DNA of 64,000 bases from Diphasiastrum complanatum (lineage: Eukaryota; Streptophyta; Lycopodiopsida; Lycopodiales; Lycopodiaceae), in the NCBI GenBank assembly GCA_029204225.1, contig CM055110.1, forward strand, positions 34,729,947 to 34,793,946, given 5' to 3'. Shown in pieces: positions 40,476 through 51,682 of this stretch. Each line of letters opens with the position of its first letter. The first letter of the stretch is position 1. Both the position numbers and the translations under genes were made by a program. The notes beneath the pieces were generated by a model that did not search any database, was not told the origin of the DNA, and saw only the letters and a program-made list of their open reading frames with translations.

Positions 40476-40488
40476 GGCTCTGATACCA
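40476..40488 (-). promoter_or_regulatory. G2 primer binding site (initiator tRNA-Met 3' end)
   Basis: Minus-strand TGGTATCAGAGCC, two bases from TGTTGC, which would be the LTR end (GCAACA on the minus strand). Confidence 0.8.
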
Positions 40489-41346
40489 CATGTTGCTTCG
40501 GTGCCTCAAAGGGCGCTGGGACTTGAGCGATTTGCCCAATGCACGCTTAAGTCTAAGGCCTTGGTAGAAGAAAGTGAGATGGTTTTTTATACAATGATCC
40601 ATGTGCCATTTTCCATCAAAGCACTGTATTCATCTAACATTGCTTGGAACCACTCTTTGGAACTTAATGCATCTTCTACACATGAAGGTTACTCAAAACT
40701 TGAAATGAGAGCAAAGGATGAAGATGGATTACCCTTGCTTGCCCTTGTCTTGGTATGTGAGCCTCATTGGCTCCATTCTTACCCTTGATACTCCACAAAT
40801 TGGCTCCAAAATAATGCAAAGAGGCTCACACGTGTGAACGTACGGCCTGCTGGCGCCTGTGTATTGTACCAGTACCTTCAAACTCTTCTAATGATTACAA
40901 AAATCCATATGCCAATAGCAATCATCATTCAAATGATAGAAAGAAACTAGTCATGAAGGAAGATATCAATTTTACTCATTATTGGATGGGAAATCCATCA
41001 CATATTTATACATGATTGACTTGGATCTAAGCATTTAGGGCTTTCTATGATCCATCCAAGACCAAACCGTAATGTTTAACTTGTTCGGTCATAAGATCCA
41101 CCCTAATTGGGGTTTGAGCTTGAGATCCAAAACAATATAGAAACTGTTATTTTTAGCTCCTAGAATTTCTCTAGCCTATCTATGCACATTTTGGCCAATT
41201 CCAAAGGTACCATTCCAAAGCTAGTTAGGTATTTGACCTAAAAAAAAAATTTACTATGCTTTTGGCACGCGTGACATCTCACAACATGGCCTCAATGCAA
41301 TTCACAAAGGGGAAATTACAAACTAGCTTGTGTAATTTTAACATTG

Positions 41347-41442
41347 AGCTCCAGAGCTAGCTCATGACTTGTGACTACTTGACTGGCTCACCAAAGATCG
41401 GAGGCTTAGTCCCTGAATTCCTAACTTGTTCTGGGACTTTAA
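41347..41442. repeat. Direct repeat with 38415-38512, copy 2
   Basis: Second copy of the tract found after the G2 chromodomain. It lies beyond the putative G2 LTR, which suggests that a second, otherwise lost copy of the family once stood here. Confidence 0.55.
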
Positions 41443-44400
41443 GAAATGTCACCCCTGCATCATCAATGTGATCATCATCATTATCATCTTGTAACAACAA
41501 CATAGATTCCATGTACTCTTGTATTAATTGGGGTAGAAAACATAAGCCTATGAAAAATAATAAAACGAGAGCTACGACATGGATTTATTTGAATTAATGT
41601 GAATGATCTCAAAGGGTGAATCGTAAGGATTAATAGAGGTGGAGCTACACAAGGGAAAATGAAAGTAGCATTGAAGTTTATTTTCAAATCATTATGCACC
41701 TCTAATACCCTTTAAAGGATTCAATGCATTGCCACTTTCACCTTGGAAGGTTGGGAGGAAGAATATTTGGGTTTCGAGAACCCAAAGAAATGAATTCAAT
41801 AAGGGAGAAAGATAAATACGATTTTTCTAAGTGAATGTATTGACTCGTAAGAATATTTGACAATAATTTGAGATCTACCTTGATGCTACTTCCATTTACC
41901 TTATGTCCAATATGTGAACATAGTGACTTCTTAGCGTTAACAATGTACATTGTGTCCTTTAAGCCCCATGAGACACTTAATAGGCTGACTAATTAATACA
42001 TCAGAGTCTTGTTTTGAGACTTATCCATGATGTTTTTCACATAATGTTGGTTTCATTTTTTCAAGATTGTGCTAAGTATTTGTGGCAAGTATGTCAATGA
42101 GATGCTCAGCTTTTTAATTGGTATGAAAAATTTCATTCATTCATGTTGTGTATCCACAACCTAATATTAGATGATGCACATGATTTTGCCATAGTTGGCA
42201 AGGATATTGTAGATGAGATTTTTGTACTTGATCTAGTTGCAATGGGAATTGTAGTTGTTGCAGATGTCTCGTTAGGGATTTGGATATGATTTGGATTTTC
42301 TTGTGGGTTCTATCACTCAGAATTAGGTACGCTTGTCAATATGGGGGGCAAAGAAAAACTTGGACTATCTTGAAGCTTTTAGTATTGTGTAGCATTCCAA
42401 AATGTGTATGGACCACTTTTTTTTTTTTGAAGTGTTTTAATAATCCGTGAAAAGATATAAAATTGATTGTTTTAAGAATCTATAGGGGGAGTAAGCTTTT
42501 GATCTTAGTCTTCAAAATTTGATAGCCTCTCTCAAGAAGCTAGATCTCTTATGAGACATAACAAACTCCCCTTGTTTTGAAGCCTTCATATGTTGTTCCC
42601 ACTTTGTTTCAAATTATGGACATTTATTACCAGCTCTGTCCATCCCCCCCCCCTTCGGCTTTCTCTTCACTAACAAAATAATCTATGATCTTTTGCCACC
42701 ATTGATTTTTGCAAACAACATGGGTGTTATAACACTTGGTTTATTTTTGGAATTGTCGAGTCTTCATTTCATAGCATGATTTATTCAAGCGCAAGAGAGT
42801 CTTTGCTTGCTCAAAGAGAAAGCCTCCAAAACAAGGTGCTCCCCCGTTTTTGAAGCTCTTAGAGTTAAATTGATCCCTCCCTTTTTTTAAGTCTAAAATG
42901 TAGCTCATTCAAGTCTTTGTGGATGCTGGTAAATTGAACCTAGTTGGCCCTCATGCAAGTAGTCTTAATTTGATTAGGGTTTGATTCAAAGTCAAGAATC
43001 TTTGATTGAATGGGATCATTGACCCTTGACATTGTTCATTTTTGCCCATTACCCTTAAGGATTTTACATGTCCTTGCCTCTAAGGGTTGTTGTCCTTAAC
43101 GAGGAGATTAGAGCACGTTTTGTTTCAAAGAGTTCATTGACTTTCAATTAGAGCATGTTTTGTTTCAAAGAGTTCATTGACTTTCAAGTTATGTCTTCCA
43201 GAGATAAAAATTTCCATGCTACTAGGTATACATGAATCACCTAATTTTTAAGATGAGATTTTTATCTTTCCAATACATTTTTAGGTCCATGGACCATAAC
43301 TACCCAAGGTAGACCTTCAACACCAACATCATAGCTATTGTATATGAACACTCGAAAGATAGATTTGTGAACATGTTCTATAAGAGAGTACACAAATGCA
43401 ACAAAACCAACATATTTTGGGCTAAAAAAGCTCACTATTAGCAATCCTTTGTAAGCAAATTAATAGAAACAAAATGGGCTAAGTAGATCAAACTAAATGA
43501 TGGCAACATCTATCTGTTAGGATACTTACAACCTTTTGGAGGCAAACCTCACCTCATCGATTGAGATCTCTAAAGGAAAATACTCTCACAAAATAAAACA
43601 TTATCACCTCAACATAAATGAGGAGTTTTTTTAGCAGCTTCAAAGTAGGAAACTCATGCACTATAAAATACCTAAAAAAATCTTCAAAATACGAATGTCA
43701 ATTCCAAATAAAAACATGTGACAATTGGCTCTCTTTATCACCATCTATTTCTACAATTGGTTGTTATTAAAATAGATCATCACATAATTCCTTTGTAGCT
43801 TGTTGATTAGATATGTATGAGCGGGATATTCTAGTTTCTTTTTCATGCTTATCCTTTATTGCTTGATAATTGATAATTTATGTTTTTTTAAGCACTTGCT
43901 AATACAATTTTAACAGGGCCTCATCAACTAAAATGGGGAAACTAGTCTAGACAATATCTATGTTATAGTCATCAATTTAATGTGCTTGACGACATTTGCA
44001 AAAAAGAAACATGCAAGTTTCAATGAGAGAAGTGTATCAAAAGTTAAGACACATGCACAAACAATTGAAGGGTAGGCATGTGGAATAAACATATTTAAAT
44101 ATCCATATAAAAAGTTCAGTAAATTTTAAGATTTCTAAAAAGAAATTTCCTAGGCTCCAGGGGCCTATATATACCTACAAAAACTTGTCCCCGACTCCAC
44201 TTTTAGATTTTCTTTAGTTGCCAAAAACCTCTCATCTCCTGTTTTCAGTCACCATGGCTCAGAGAAGTCAATTAAGGTCTGATCACCAGTTTCTCTTTGG
44301 TTGGGTGGTTTGATTCCACAACTCTCCTTTTGGTGTTTACAATAGACCTTAAGGCACACTTGGCAATAAAGTTTTTTTGTTACAATTCTTGTATCAAAAA

Positions 44401-44890
44401 ATATATTTTTTGAATTATGATAAAAATTTTAATTAGTATTTTTAAAGTTTTAAAATTTTTAAAATCTTTACTTGTACCTATGTAAATTCATTGAATATTT
44501 AAACATTAAATAAACGCAAATGAAATTACTTTTCAATAATTGAGATTAAATGATTTGTGAAAATATTTAAATTATTTTGAAAAAAATCTTTCTATTTCTT
44601 TAAATTCCTAACAATTTTATTTCCCAAAAAATATTATAAAAACACATCCAAAATTAAAATATTATAAACTTGACAAATCGTTACAGTTTTAGTTTTGCTA
44701 ATAATTATCAATGTTAAAAATTTTAAATTATTTTAAATTCTTAATTTTAAATCCTTCAAAAATAAATCTAAGAATTTTAAATCAATCAAAAAGATTTCAA
44801 AACACAATACATCAAAAAATATAAACGTGATGAGTTAACATGTATTGATGAAAGCATTAAGAAAGTAGAACTTGTTCAAGTTATACTCAA
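41443..44890. other. Intergenic DNA, no gene recognised
   Basis: Only short open frames without motifs. Homopolymer runs of T at about 42419 and C at about 42646. 44390-44830 is extremely AT-rich. A 40-bp phrase (gagcatgttttgtttcaaag...) is duplicated at about 43112 and 43152. Confidence 0.6.
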
Positions 44891-45004
44891 TGGCTTGTTG
44901 GATTTTTGAAACAAAAGAAAATTTCTTATTTTCAAAAATCATCGAGGTCATTTACGTCTTTTTTTCTTTTCTTGAGTAGCCACTGTAGTTTCAAGTGGCA
45001 CCTC

Positions 45005-46130
45005 TTATACAGTTTTCTCGACTACCGTAACCACATTATAATCTTGAACCAAGACATCAGCAAATTCTTTTGTATCGCCTACTTTTCCGCTACTAGGAGG
45101 TTGAGGTTCCATGGACAAGAAATTTACCAAGTCCTCGTCGCTATCTAAACTCTTTATCACCTCAGATAGTTCATCTGACAAAACTAAAAGATATTTCATT
45201 TACATTTTTACAAAATCAACTAAATTAGAATCTAAATCTACTACAACAACATGTCTACCTTTCTGAACAGCACATGTACTCGTGGTGTCGCTACCGCTAA
45301 ATAAATCCAAAACCCAATCAGATGGGTGAGAAAAAATATCAATTAAATGATTAATTAATTGTTGTGGCTTTTGGTAGGGACAAGCCACGGAACCCGTCAT
45401 TGGATTCTTCAGTTTCTTGGTCACGGCTAGATACTAGAACAAGTTTCCAAAACTTGTCAGTCCGGGAGTGTTGTAATGAAGCATCGAGTGTTTGTCATCC
45501 AAAGAATAATAACCGATGGTTATGTATTCTATTTCATTGCACAGACGTGCTCCTCCCGAGTTCTTGGCATTGGGCTTGTACCTAACATGGAACATTACAA
45601 GTAAAATAAATTAAAAAAATTAACTTTAAAATAAAAAAATTAAAATATAATTATGAATTAAAATACTAATTATTCAAGAACTTGAAAACTTACTACACAA
45701 CATTTTCTATTCTCGCATTAAAGAAAGTTAATAGAGCTTTCTGTACTTAAGCTGACTGCCAAGAAGAATGAAAAATAACAACTTTCCAAATTGGAAAAGT
45801 TATGACTTTGAGAAAACCCTGAATAAAACTATGGATTTCAATGAATTTGAAGAAAGAATCGTCATTTAATGATTCCTTCATCTGAAATCCATATGATATA
45901 TCGACAATGCAGAGTGCTTTTCTTTTGAATTCTTGAAATTTCTCCGCAATTGGCCTCCTCAACGGAGTAAAAGCATGGTTGATCATCAACACTTTTGACA
46001 AGGTAGGTCTGTAATGGATCCTCCTCTGCAATGGTCTCACCCCGTGCTAATCTTTCTCTGTCTCTTTTTTCTGCTTTTGCCTTCTACATAAGTCTCTTGA
46101 ATTCCTCTAGAAGGACTTTTTTTTTTTCTT
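45005..46130 (-). pseudogene. Decayed beta-class (N4/N6) DNA methyltransferase-like gene
   Basis: Minus-strand pieces line up as a permuted amino-methyltransferase, with catalytic motif IV before the SAM motif. Frame 46040-45747 has KRKALCIVDISYGFQM (motif at 45886-45903; canonical DPPYG altered) and FPIWKVVIFHSSWQ. Next comes EIEYITIGYYSL (about 45540), then VACPYQKPQQLINHLIDIFS and WVLDLFSGSDTTSTC (about 45370-45290; FxGxGTT with Gly to Asp). Then RHVVVVDLDSNL and an acidic tail to 45005. Stops and frameshifts break it. Motif order places it with DNA N4-cytosine/N6-adenine methylases, and altered catalytic motifs mean no activity is expected. It lies divergently beside the DUF7869 gene. Confidence 0.65.
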
Positions 46131-46549
46131 ATCTTCGGGAGATTGAAAAAGAAAAAGCTATGCTTAGCATCGGAGACATAAAATATAAAACAGAATAGGA
46201 GACTTAAAGTATTAAAAGGAAATAATTATATAAAGAAAAGCTATGCGTAGCATAGGAGACATAAAATATAAAAAGAAACAATCAATAAGGGGATGTTGCC
46301 AAACAATATTTAAGTCATGGTAGCCAATGGAGATTTCAATTAACCAGTTACTTGCTAGGCTTGTTGCTTATTTGCATTTAGCTATTTTTCTTGTTTACGT
46401 CTATCGAGGTTTGCATAGCTTTTTATTTGTTCTATGACCAGCATAGGTTGCAGTTAAGTTCGGAGAGCACATTTAGTTTTATGTGTCAACTATTTTAATG
46501 GGTCTATGCTTAGCATAAGTATATAATTAGAATTTTTATTAAGGTTACG

Positions 46550-49083
46550 ATGTCATGTAGTTCTACCTCCTCTATTCCAATAGTTGTAACTCAATACGTT
46601 GCAACAAGTGCATCATCTTCATCTGATATTTCCAATGAAAGTTTTTTTTATAGAGCCATTTTTTATTCTCAACATGTTTCCATAAATCATGTGGCATCAT
46701 CATCATTTACCCGTTCATCTTCTGAAATTCCTTACGCAAATACTTTTCAAGAAATGACACTGATAACTCAACTTTTGTCAAATCTTTCGACCTCGTCCTC
46801 CTCTTCAGATACAGGCTCTGCACAATTAGAACATTGTTCTTTTGAACAAGTTGAATCATTGAGTGATGAGTCAAAAGCTTCAATTCCCTTAGTTACTGAT
46901 TCTAGTAAATCAACAGATCCGCGTAAGTCTATTGATCCGCGACGTTCAAGCTTTTCTCATGTTCGTTGGAGACTTCTCAAAGTGATGTTCGTTGTGTTAA
47001 ATCTAAAAGGCTATATTTATTGAGAATTTAGAGCCTTCTAAGGGTCCAGAACATCTTGAGGTTGGAGCCAAAAAGTTGAGTCATGAAATTCCAACACCTT
47101 TTCAATCAGTTCAAGCACCTACTAGTGTCACAGGTTCAATTTATTGATTAGACTCCAAACAAAAAGAAAAATACAAGAGAGATTTGAGATCTTCACCTGA
47201 TTTAACAAATCGTCAAAAACAGTTGATTACAAAATCTGAGATTTGAAAGATACAAAATATTATTTGCTGCTCATCCTGTTGTTTGCAAAAATTGAGTATC
47301 AGAGAAATTGAAGAATTAAAATCAAACTTCTTTTTGCGAAGTAAGGATGAGAGAAATGACTATTTGTGTGCAACAGTGACGCCGAGCAAAAACTCCTTTT
47401 CGTATTTTTTAAATGCTTTGGAAGTTTGTCACAAAGCTTACAAAGCAGTTCACGTAATAAAAAACTCACGGCTTCAACGAATGCATGCACGACTTCAGAA
47501 AGACCGGGGATCCTTACAAGGTCGAACTGTTTCTCCAGATGCTTTAAATGCAACTGCTTGGCTAAGGCATTTCATAGATGTGCATGGAGAGAAATTGTCT
47601 AATTCCTTTTTATGTATAAAGAGTTTGCCAAAATAAAAAAATGTTCCCTATTTGAGTTACTCATATTTTCTTAGAATTTGGAAAAGAGATTTTGGATTGG
47701 TAAAGATTCTCAAAAAATCATGAATGACAATATCCTCCACTTGCGAGTTATTAAAGTCTGCAAAACAACTTACAAAGACCAATGATGAGAAAGATAAATA
47801 TTAATCAAATTTTTCATTCATTTTAATACTTTTTGTTTTGAAAAATTTATGTTGTAATTTTTTTGAATATCATTATGGTATGATCTTTATTCTATTAAAT
47901 AAGTGAATCATTATATTTTTAGTAGATGCTGCAAAAGCCCTTCAACTGCACAGAGATCAACAAACAATGGAAAGACAAAAGTTGGCCAAACATCGAAAGA
48001 AATGTTTGGAATGTTCACAAAAATATCTGAGTCTTGTTATTGATGGCATGGATCAGAAGAAAACAATCTCGCCTCATTTTTAATGTTCAAAATGATCCAA
48101 ATTTGACGATCACCAATGTACATAAGATATTTGCAAATTTGGTGAAAATCTTCCAAAAATACTTTATTTGTAGCTTGACAACACTACTAGGGAAAATAAA
48201 AACCAAACTGTTTTGACATACTTGTCCATGCTAGTGGAGAAATTTTTTTTCAAAAAAATAAAAATAGGATTTTTGTTGGTAGGACATACCCACGATCAAA
48301 TTGATCAAATGTTTAGTTGCTTTTCTAAGAGGTTGAGATGCAAGAAAACATTTTCTTTACCAGTGCTTCAAAGCATTGTCGAAGAATTATGTGCCAAATC
48401 CAAACGTGTCATTAATCAGACACACATATGATTTTCGTGATTATATTAAGGCATCCAACAAAACAGAGCTATGCGTAGCTAATATTAATGGTATTAGCTT
48501 TCAGCACCAATTTAAAATCAATTGTAATGAATCAAGCATTATATTATTATGGGGCAAACTATTTTCAAATTCAGTTTCATGGCTACCTCTTGAAGGAGTT
48601 CGATTTTTGCTTAACATTCCATTGACTCAAATCAAGCTTACTGTGTTGTCTCCCTTGAAGTCCTTGCTAGAAGAACAAAAGGCGCAAAAAGAGCATCGTG
48701 AGATTGATCCATTTGCCTCATTAAATTTTTTGGAATCAAGTATTCAAGCAGCTTATCATTTTTTTGATGAGTTTGATCAGCATTGGTGGATGGACTTTTT
48801 CGAGAAACAAAAAATCAGTTTGCTCAATCTTAAATATACATCAACAACTGAATAATTTCATTGGCCTCATAAATTAGAAACATCAACTACAACTGTCAAA
48901 CCTTCAGATCTTCCTCGAGATATTCCATCTGACAAATTAGACTATTTTGCTAGTATTTTTTTTGTGGGCCCAAGGAAGAATAGGCAAAGTGTAAAAGCTG
49001 CAAAAATGAAATGGCGCAGTGACTTGAATGAAATCCAAATTGAAAGCCTTGTTGCACTTCTAGTTTCAGAAAGATGGCTTTGA
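46550..49083 (+). pseudogene. Decayed DUF7869-type (putative transposon) gene
   Basis: + strand and interrupted by frameshifts and stops. A Ser-rich N-terminus (46550-47020) is followed by CSSCCLQKLSIREIEEL and FFLRSKDERNDYL (47265-47370), then a helix-turn-helix-like stretch with a G-rich linker (47425-47530). The RNase H-fold-like core has SLVIDGMDQKKT (48031-48063), LDNTTRENKNQTVLTYLSML (48173-48234) and GHTHDQIDQMFSCFSKRL (48282-48335). The C-terminus reads ASIFFVGPRKNRQSVK and ends at 49083. These blocks are the signature of DUF7869 proteins, which multiply in plant and animal genomes and are suspected transposases. That role is not proven. Confidence 0.7.
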
Positions 49084-49654
49084 AAAATTCCTCGCTTTAT
49101 TAGGAGGGTCATGAGACCTCCTCTTCTTTGAAACACTCCTGTTCTGTACTAAAAAAACAAGCCAAGATGGTTGAGATTGCTTTTGTTTTCTTTTCTCTAC
49201 ATCTTGTTTTGGCAGAGACGAAGGAGCTGGTCTAAAGTACTCTGCAAATTTGTCATATGTGTCCCGTAGCCTGAACACAATGTTGAAATCCTTGGGCATG
49301 ATGGTCACCCTCTTGGCATGGACAACTGCAACAACACTCTCTGAAAAAGAAATCACTTGGAAATCCTCATATGTAGTGTGCAGCGCCTCAATTGCCGTTA
49401 CAGTCCATCTCACATCTGCAGATAGACTTCTTGTAACATGTCTAATGGATCTTTTATGTCAGCTTTCAAAATCAGAAGATTGTTGATCTTCTGTAGCTTC
49501 CGAATATCCTTCGGCCAAGGAGGGTTCTTCGTCTGCCCCTTGGCCTAGGAGGAGGTGGTAGTGGACGAGGGGGTGGTTGTGGATTACCCTGACCCCCTCC
49601 TGTGATTGGGATTCCACCAAGGTGGATTCGTGTTATTTGCCTAGTCCGTGCCAT
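49066..49654 (-). pseudogene. Histone H3/CENH3-like gene, frameshifted
   Basis: Reading on the minus strand from 49654: MARTRQITRIHLGG is a clear H3-type tail start. A Pro/Arg-rich tail follows (PQPPPRPLPPPPRPRGRRR). After a frameshift near 49515 come KDIRKLQKINNLLILK (the H3 alpha-N region) and, after a second shift near 49425, TRSLSADVRWTVTAIEALH. HAKRVTIMPKD (49288-49320) matches canonical H3 exactly. The RWT and the EDF/KDF residues recall CENH3. A basic C-terminal extension of about 50 residues after RLR is unusual for any H3. There is no intron. Its 3' end overlaps the end of the DUF7869 gene. It may be an element-borne histone variant or a CENH3 retrocopy. Confidence 0.7.
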
Positions 49655-49749
49655 TACTATCCAATATCAGATCAGCGCGAGCAAGAGTAGGATATCACAC
49701 TCATCATCCATCATCCATCACCGAAGTATTGATTTTCTGCTAGAGCACC

Positions 49750-50620
49750 ATGAGTGAGAAGTCAGATCAGCCTCCTCCTAAAGTGGAAAGGAGAATTCCA
49801 CGGACTGATACACCCAATCTGATGGGAAAACCAACCCCATACGATTTCTTCAAGACTTTGAAAACACTTGTACGTTCTACGGCGATACTTCTAAAGCTGA
49901 AAAGCTCAGACTATTGCCCATGATCCTACTTGGTGACGCAAATGAATGGTATGTGAATATTGAAAAGCCAGACACAGCCATGTGGATTGCACTCACGGCG
50001 GCACGACATCTGCAGCAGACCACTGATGTTATTTAAAAGCTCCAAGGGAGTAAAGCAAGAATGATAGAGGCTCTCACCAATAAAATGCCAGTCGTGTCGT
50101 CGCAAAAGAAATCAGCTTCTTGATAACTCCAAAGCACATGACTATGTGTATGCCAAAAAAAAAAAAAAACGTCATACAAGTCTCTAGATACAATTGCGAC
50201 AATTCAAAGAGCTCTCAAACTGTGCAAAGAGCTCAAAGAAGTTGTAGTGGCACAACAACGTCAAAAGAGGAGATCTTTGTCAACAAAGTATTTTCGGAGA
50301 CAATAGTTTATCAACTACAGTACCTTTGTGTTTGTGAAACAGACAAATCTACGCCATCTACAACATACCATTGTGTGACCTACCAATTAAAGGTTCTCCA
50401 CTTCTCGTCGAGACAAGAGTGTCAATGAGGCCGAGACTTCGACTGGAAGAATAATTGAGGAAACACCCCAAAGCAGAAGGAGAATACAAAGAGTGCCAAG
50501 ACAATTCATGATTATTTGGCAAGACCTACAAGAAAATTGTCCGAGAAATCCAAAGAAAAGATTCAAAGGCAATTTTCAAAGGACTATATGTTCAGATGAT
50601 CGAGAGCTGCTGTACGAACA
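49750..50620 (+). pseudogene. Retrotransposon gag fragment (Gypsy-like, G3)
   Basis: Starts MSEKSDQPPPKVERRIPRTD at 49750. After a frameshift near 49845 it reads RFLQDFENTCTFYGDTSKAE then LLPMILLGDANEWYVNIEKP, the F..FE..C..YG...KA..L...L.G.A..WY pattern of a Ty3-type gag. Later sequence (LKLCKELKEVVVAQQRQKRR) could be the gag C-terminus. No zinc knuckle or pol follows. It starts about 95 bp from the divergent histone-like ATG. Confidence 0.6.
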
Positions 50621-51469
50621 AGCTTATACCAGTGATTAGGCCTTATCTGAAACCTATTCCATTGGGCATAAAAAACGAGATTCGTCACATTCAAAGCCAT
50701 CGGAAAGGAGATAAGCTACGAGAAGTCTCTTGACAAAAAGAAAGCTAAAAATAACAAGCAGGAGACTCTCAGTTATGCAAGGCTATCTTGATAATCTGCT
50801 ACGACCTTGAAGTATTGCCGAGAAGTGCGATGTTATCAACCAATAAGTCCTTGGTTTTACGCAGGCAAATGCTGATCCATGTCTTTTCAAGAATCAAGCG
50901 TCAAAGCTAATGCATTGCAGTGGGACTTGCAACACTATAGGGAGAGGATAATGTTACCTGATGCCATGTCCATGACATGTCGATGCAGTGTCTCATCACC
51001 CAAAAAGGGTTTCTAGCAGAGATGAAGTTGAGAGCCGAGTCTGAGAGCATGAGAATTATTAGTGCTAGGCTAAATGAATATTCTGTGAGCCCCATGGTAA
51101 TTTTCGAAAGATGGAAAGACATGTGGGAGCTAGCAATTTAGACTAATCTCAACTTGAGTTATGTTTTTAATAAAGAGGCCTCCTATTATCTAGTAAGATG
51201 TGGAACTCAAATCATTATAGATTGGGGTTCACTCAGTTGCAAGAGGTGGACTCCAAAATAAGATACAATTGGATTCTACAACTCATGGGTATAGATAGAT
51301 AGAGGCCTCCACCACGAGTTCCATAGCATGTAATTTGTATTGAAACGTTGTTGCTTTGTTAATTGAAGATTCTATTTCTTTCCATGCTCCATCTTCATGC
51401 ATATAGTTTGGGTACTGACGTATGAATGTGTTTGTTGTTGTCTATTTCTCTCTTAAGGATTGGTTTGGG

Positions 51470-51682
51470 ATTAGCATCAGGTAGATTTGCAGGGCTTGGA
51501 GGTTGATCCATCATTCTACTCAATTTAAATGCTTCTTAGTTATCGGCTCCCTGAGGAGTTCTTGCTACAACTGTCGAGTGACAATTCTAACAAGTACTTT
51601 GTAGGATTCCCATTTGTGTTAGCATCAGGTAGATGTGTAGGACTTGGAGATTGATCCACCATACTATAATTTCAAACAAACA
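51470..51682. repeat. Duplicated 60-bp phrase
   Basis: gcatcaggtagat-tg-aggaacttggag-ttgatccaccat is present at about 51474-51520 and again at 51621-51667, just before the Copia RT fragment. Confidence 0.65.

Larger units (their letters stand above)
38300..40490 (-). mobile_element. Deleted Ty3/Gypsy chromovirus G2
   Basis: A PBS (minus TGGTATCAGAGCC) at 40476-40488 lies two bases from an LTR edge (TGTTGC on +, 40491). Leftwards come about 0.7 kb without gag, a retropepsin (39791-39360), a direct jump to the C-terminus of RNase H (39348-39250), the integrase His/Cys domain (about 39110-38950), another jump to the integrase C-terminus (about 38840-38730) and a chromodomain (about 38660-38510). 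Gag, RT and the integrase core are deleted. The 3' LTR is not identified. Confidence 0.75.

Noticed and set aside
50907-51122. 71-codon minus frame
   Set aside because: No recognisable content, and it lies in retroelement-derived sequence.
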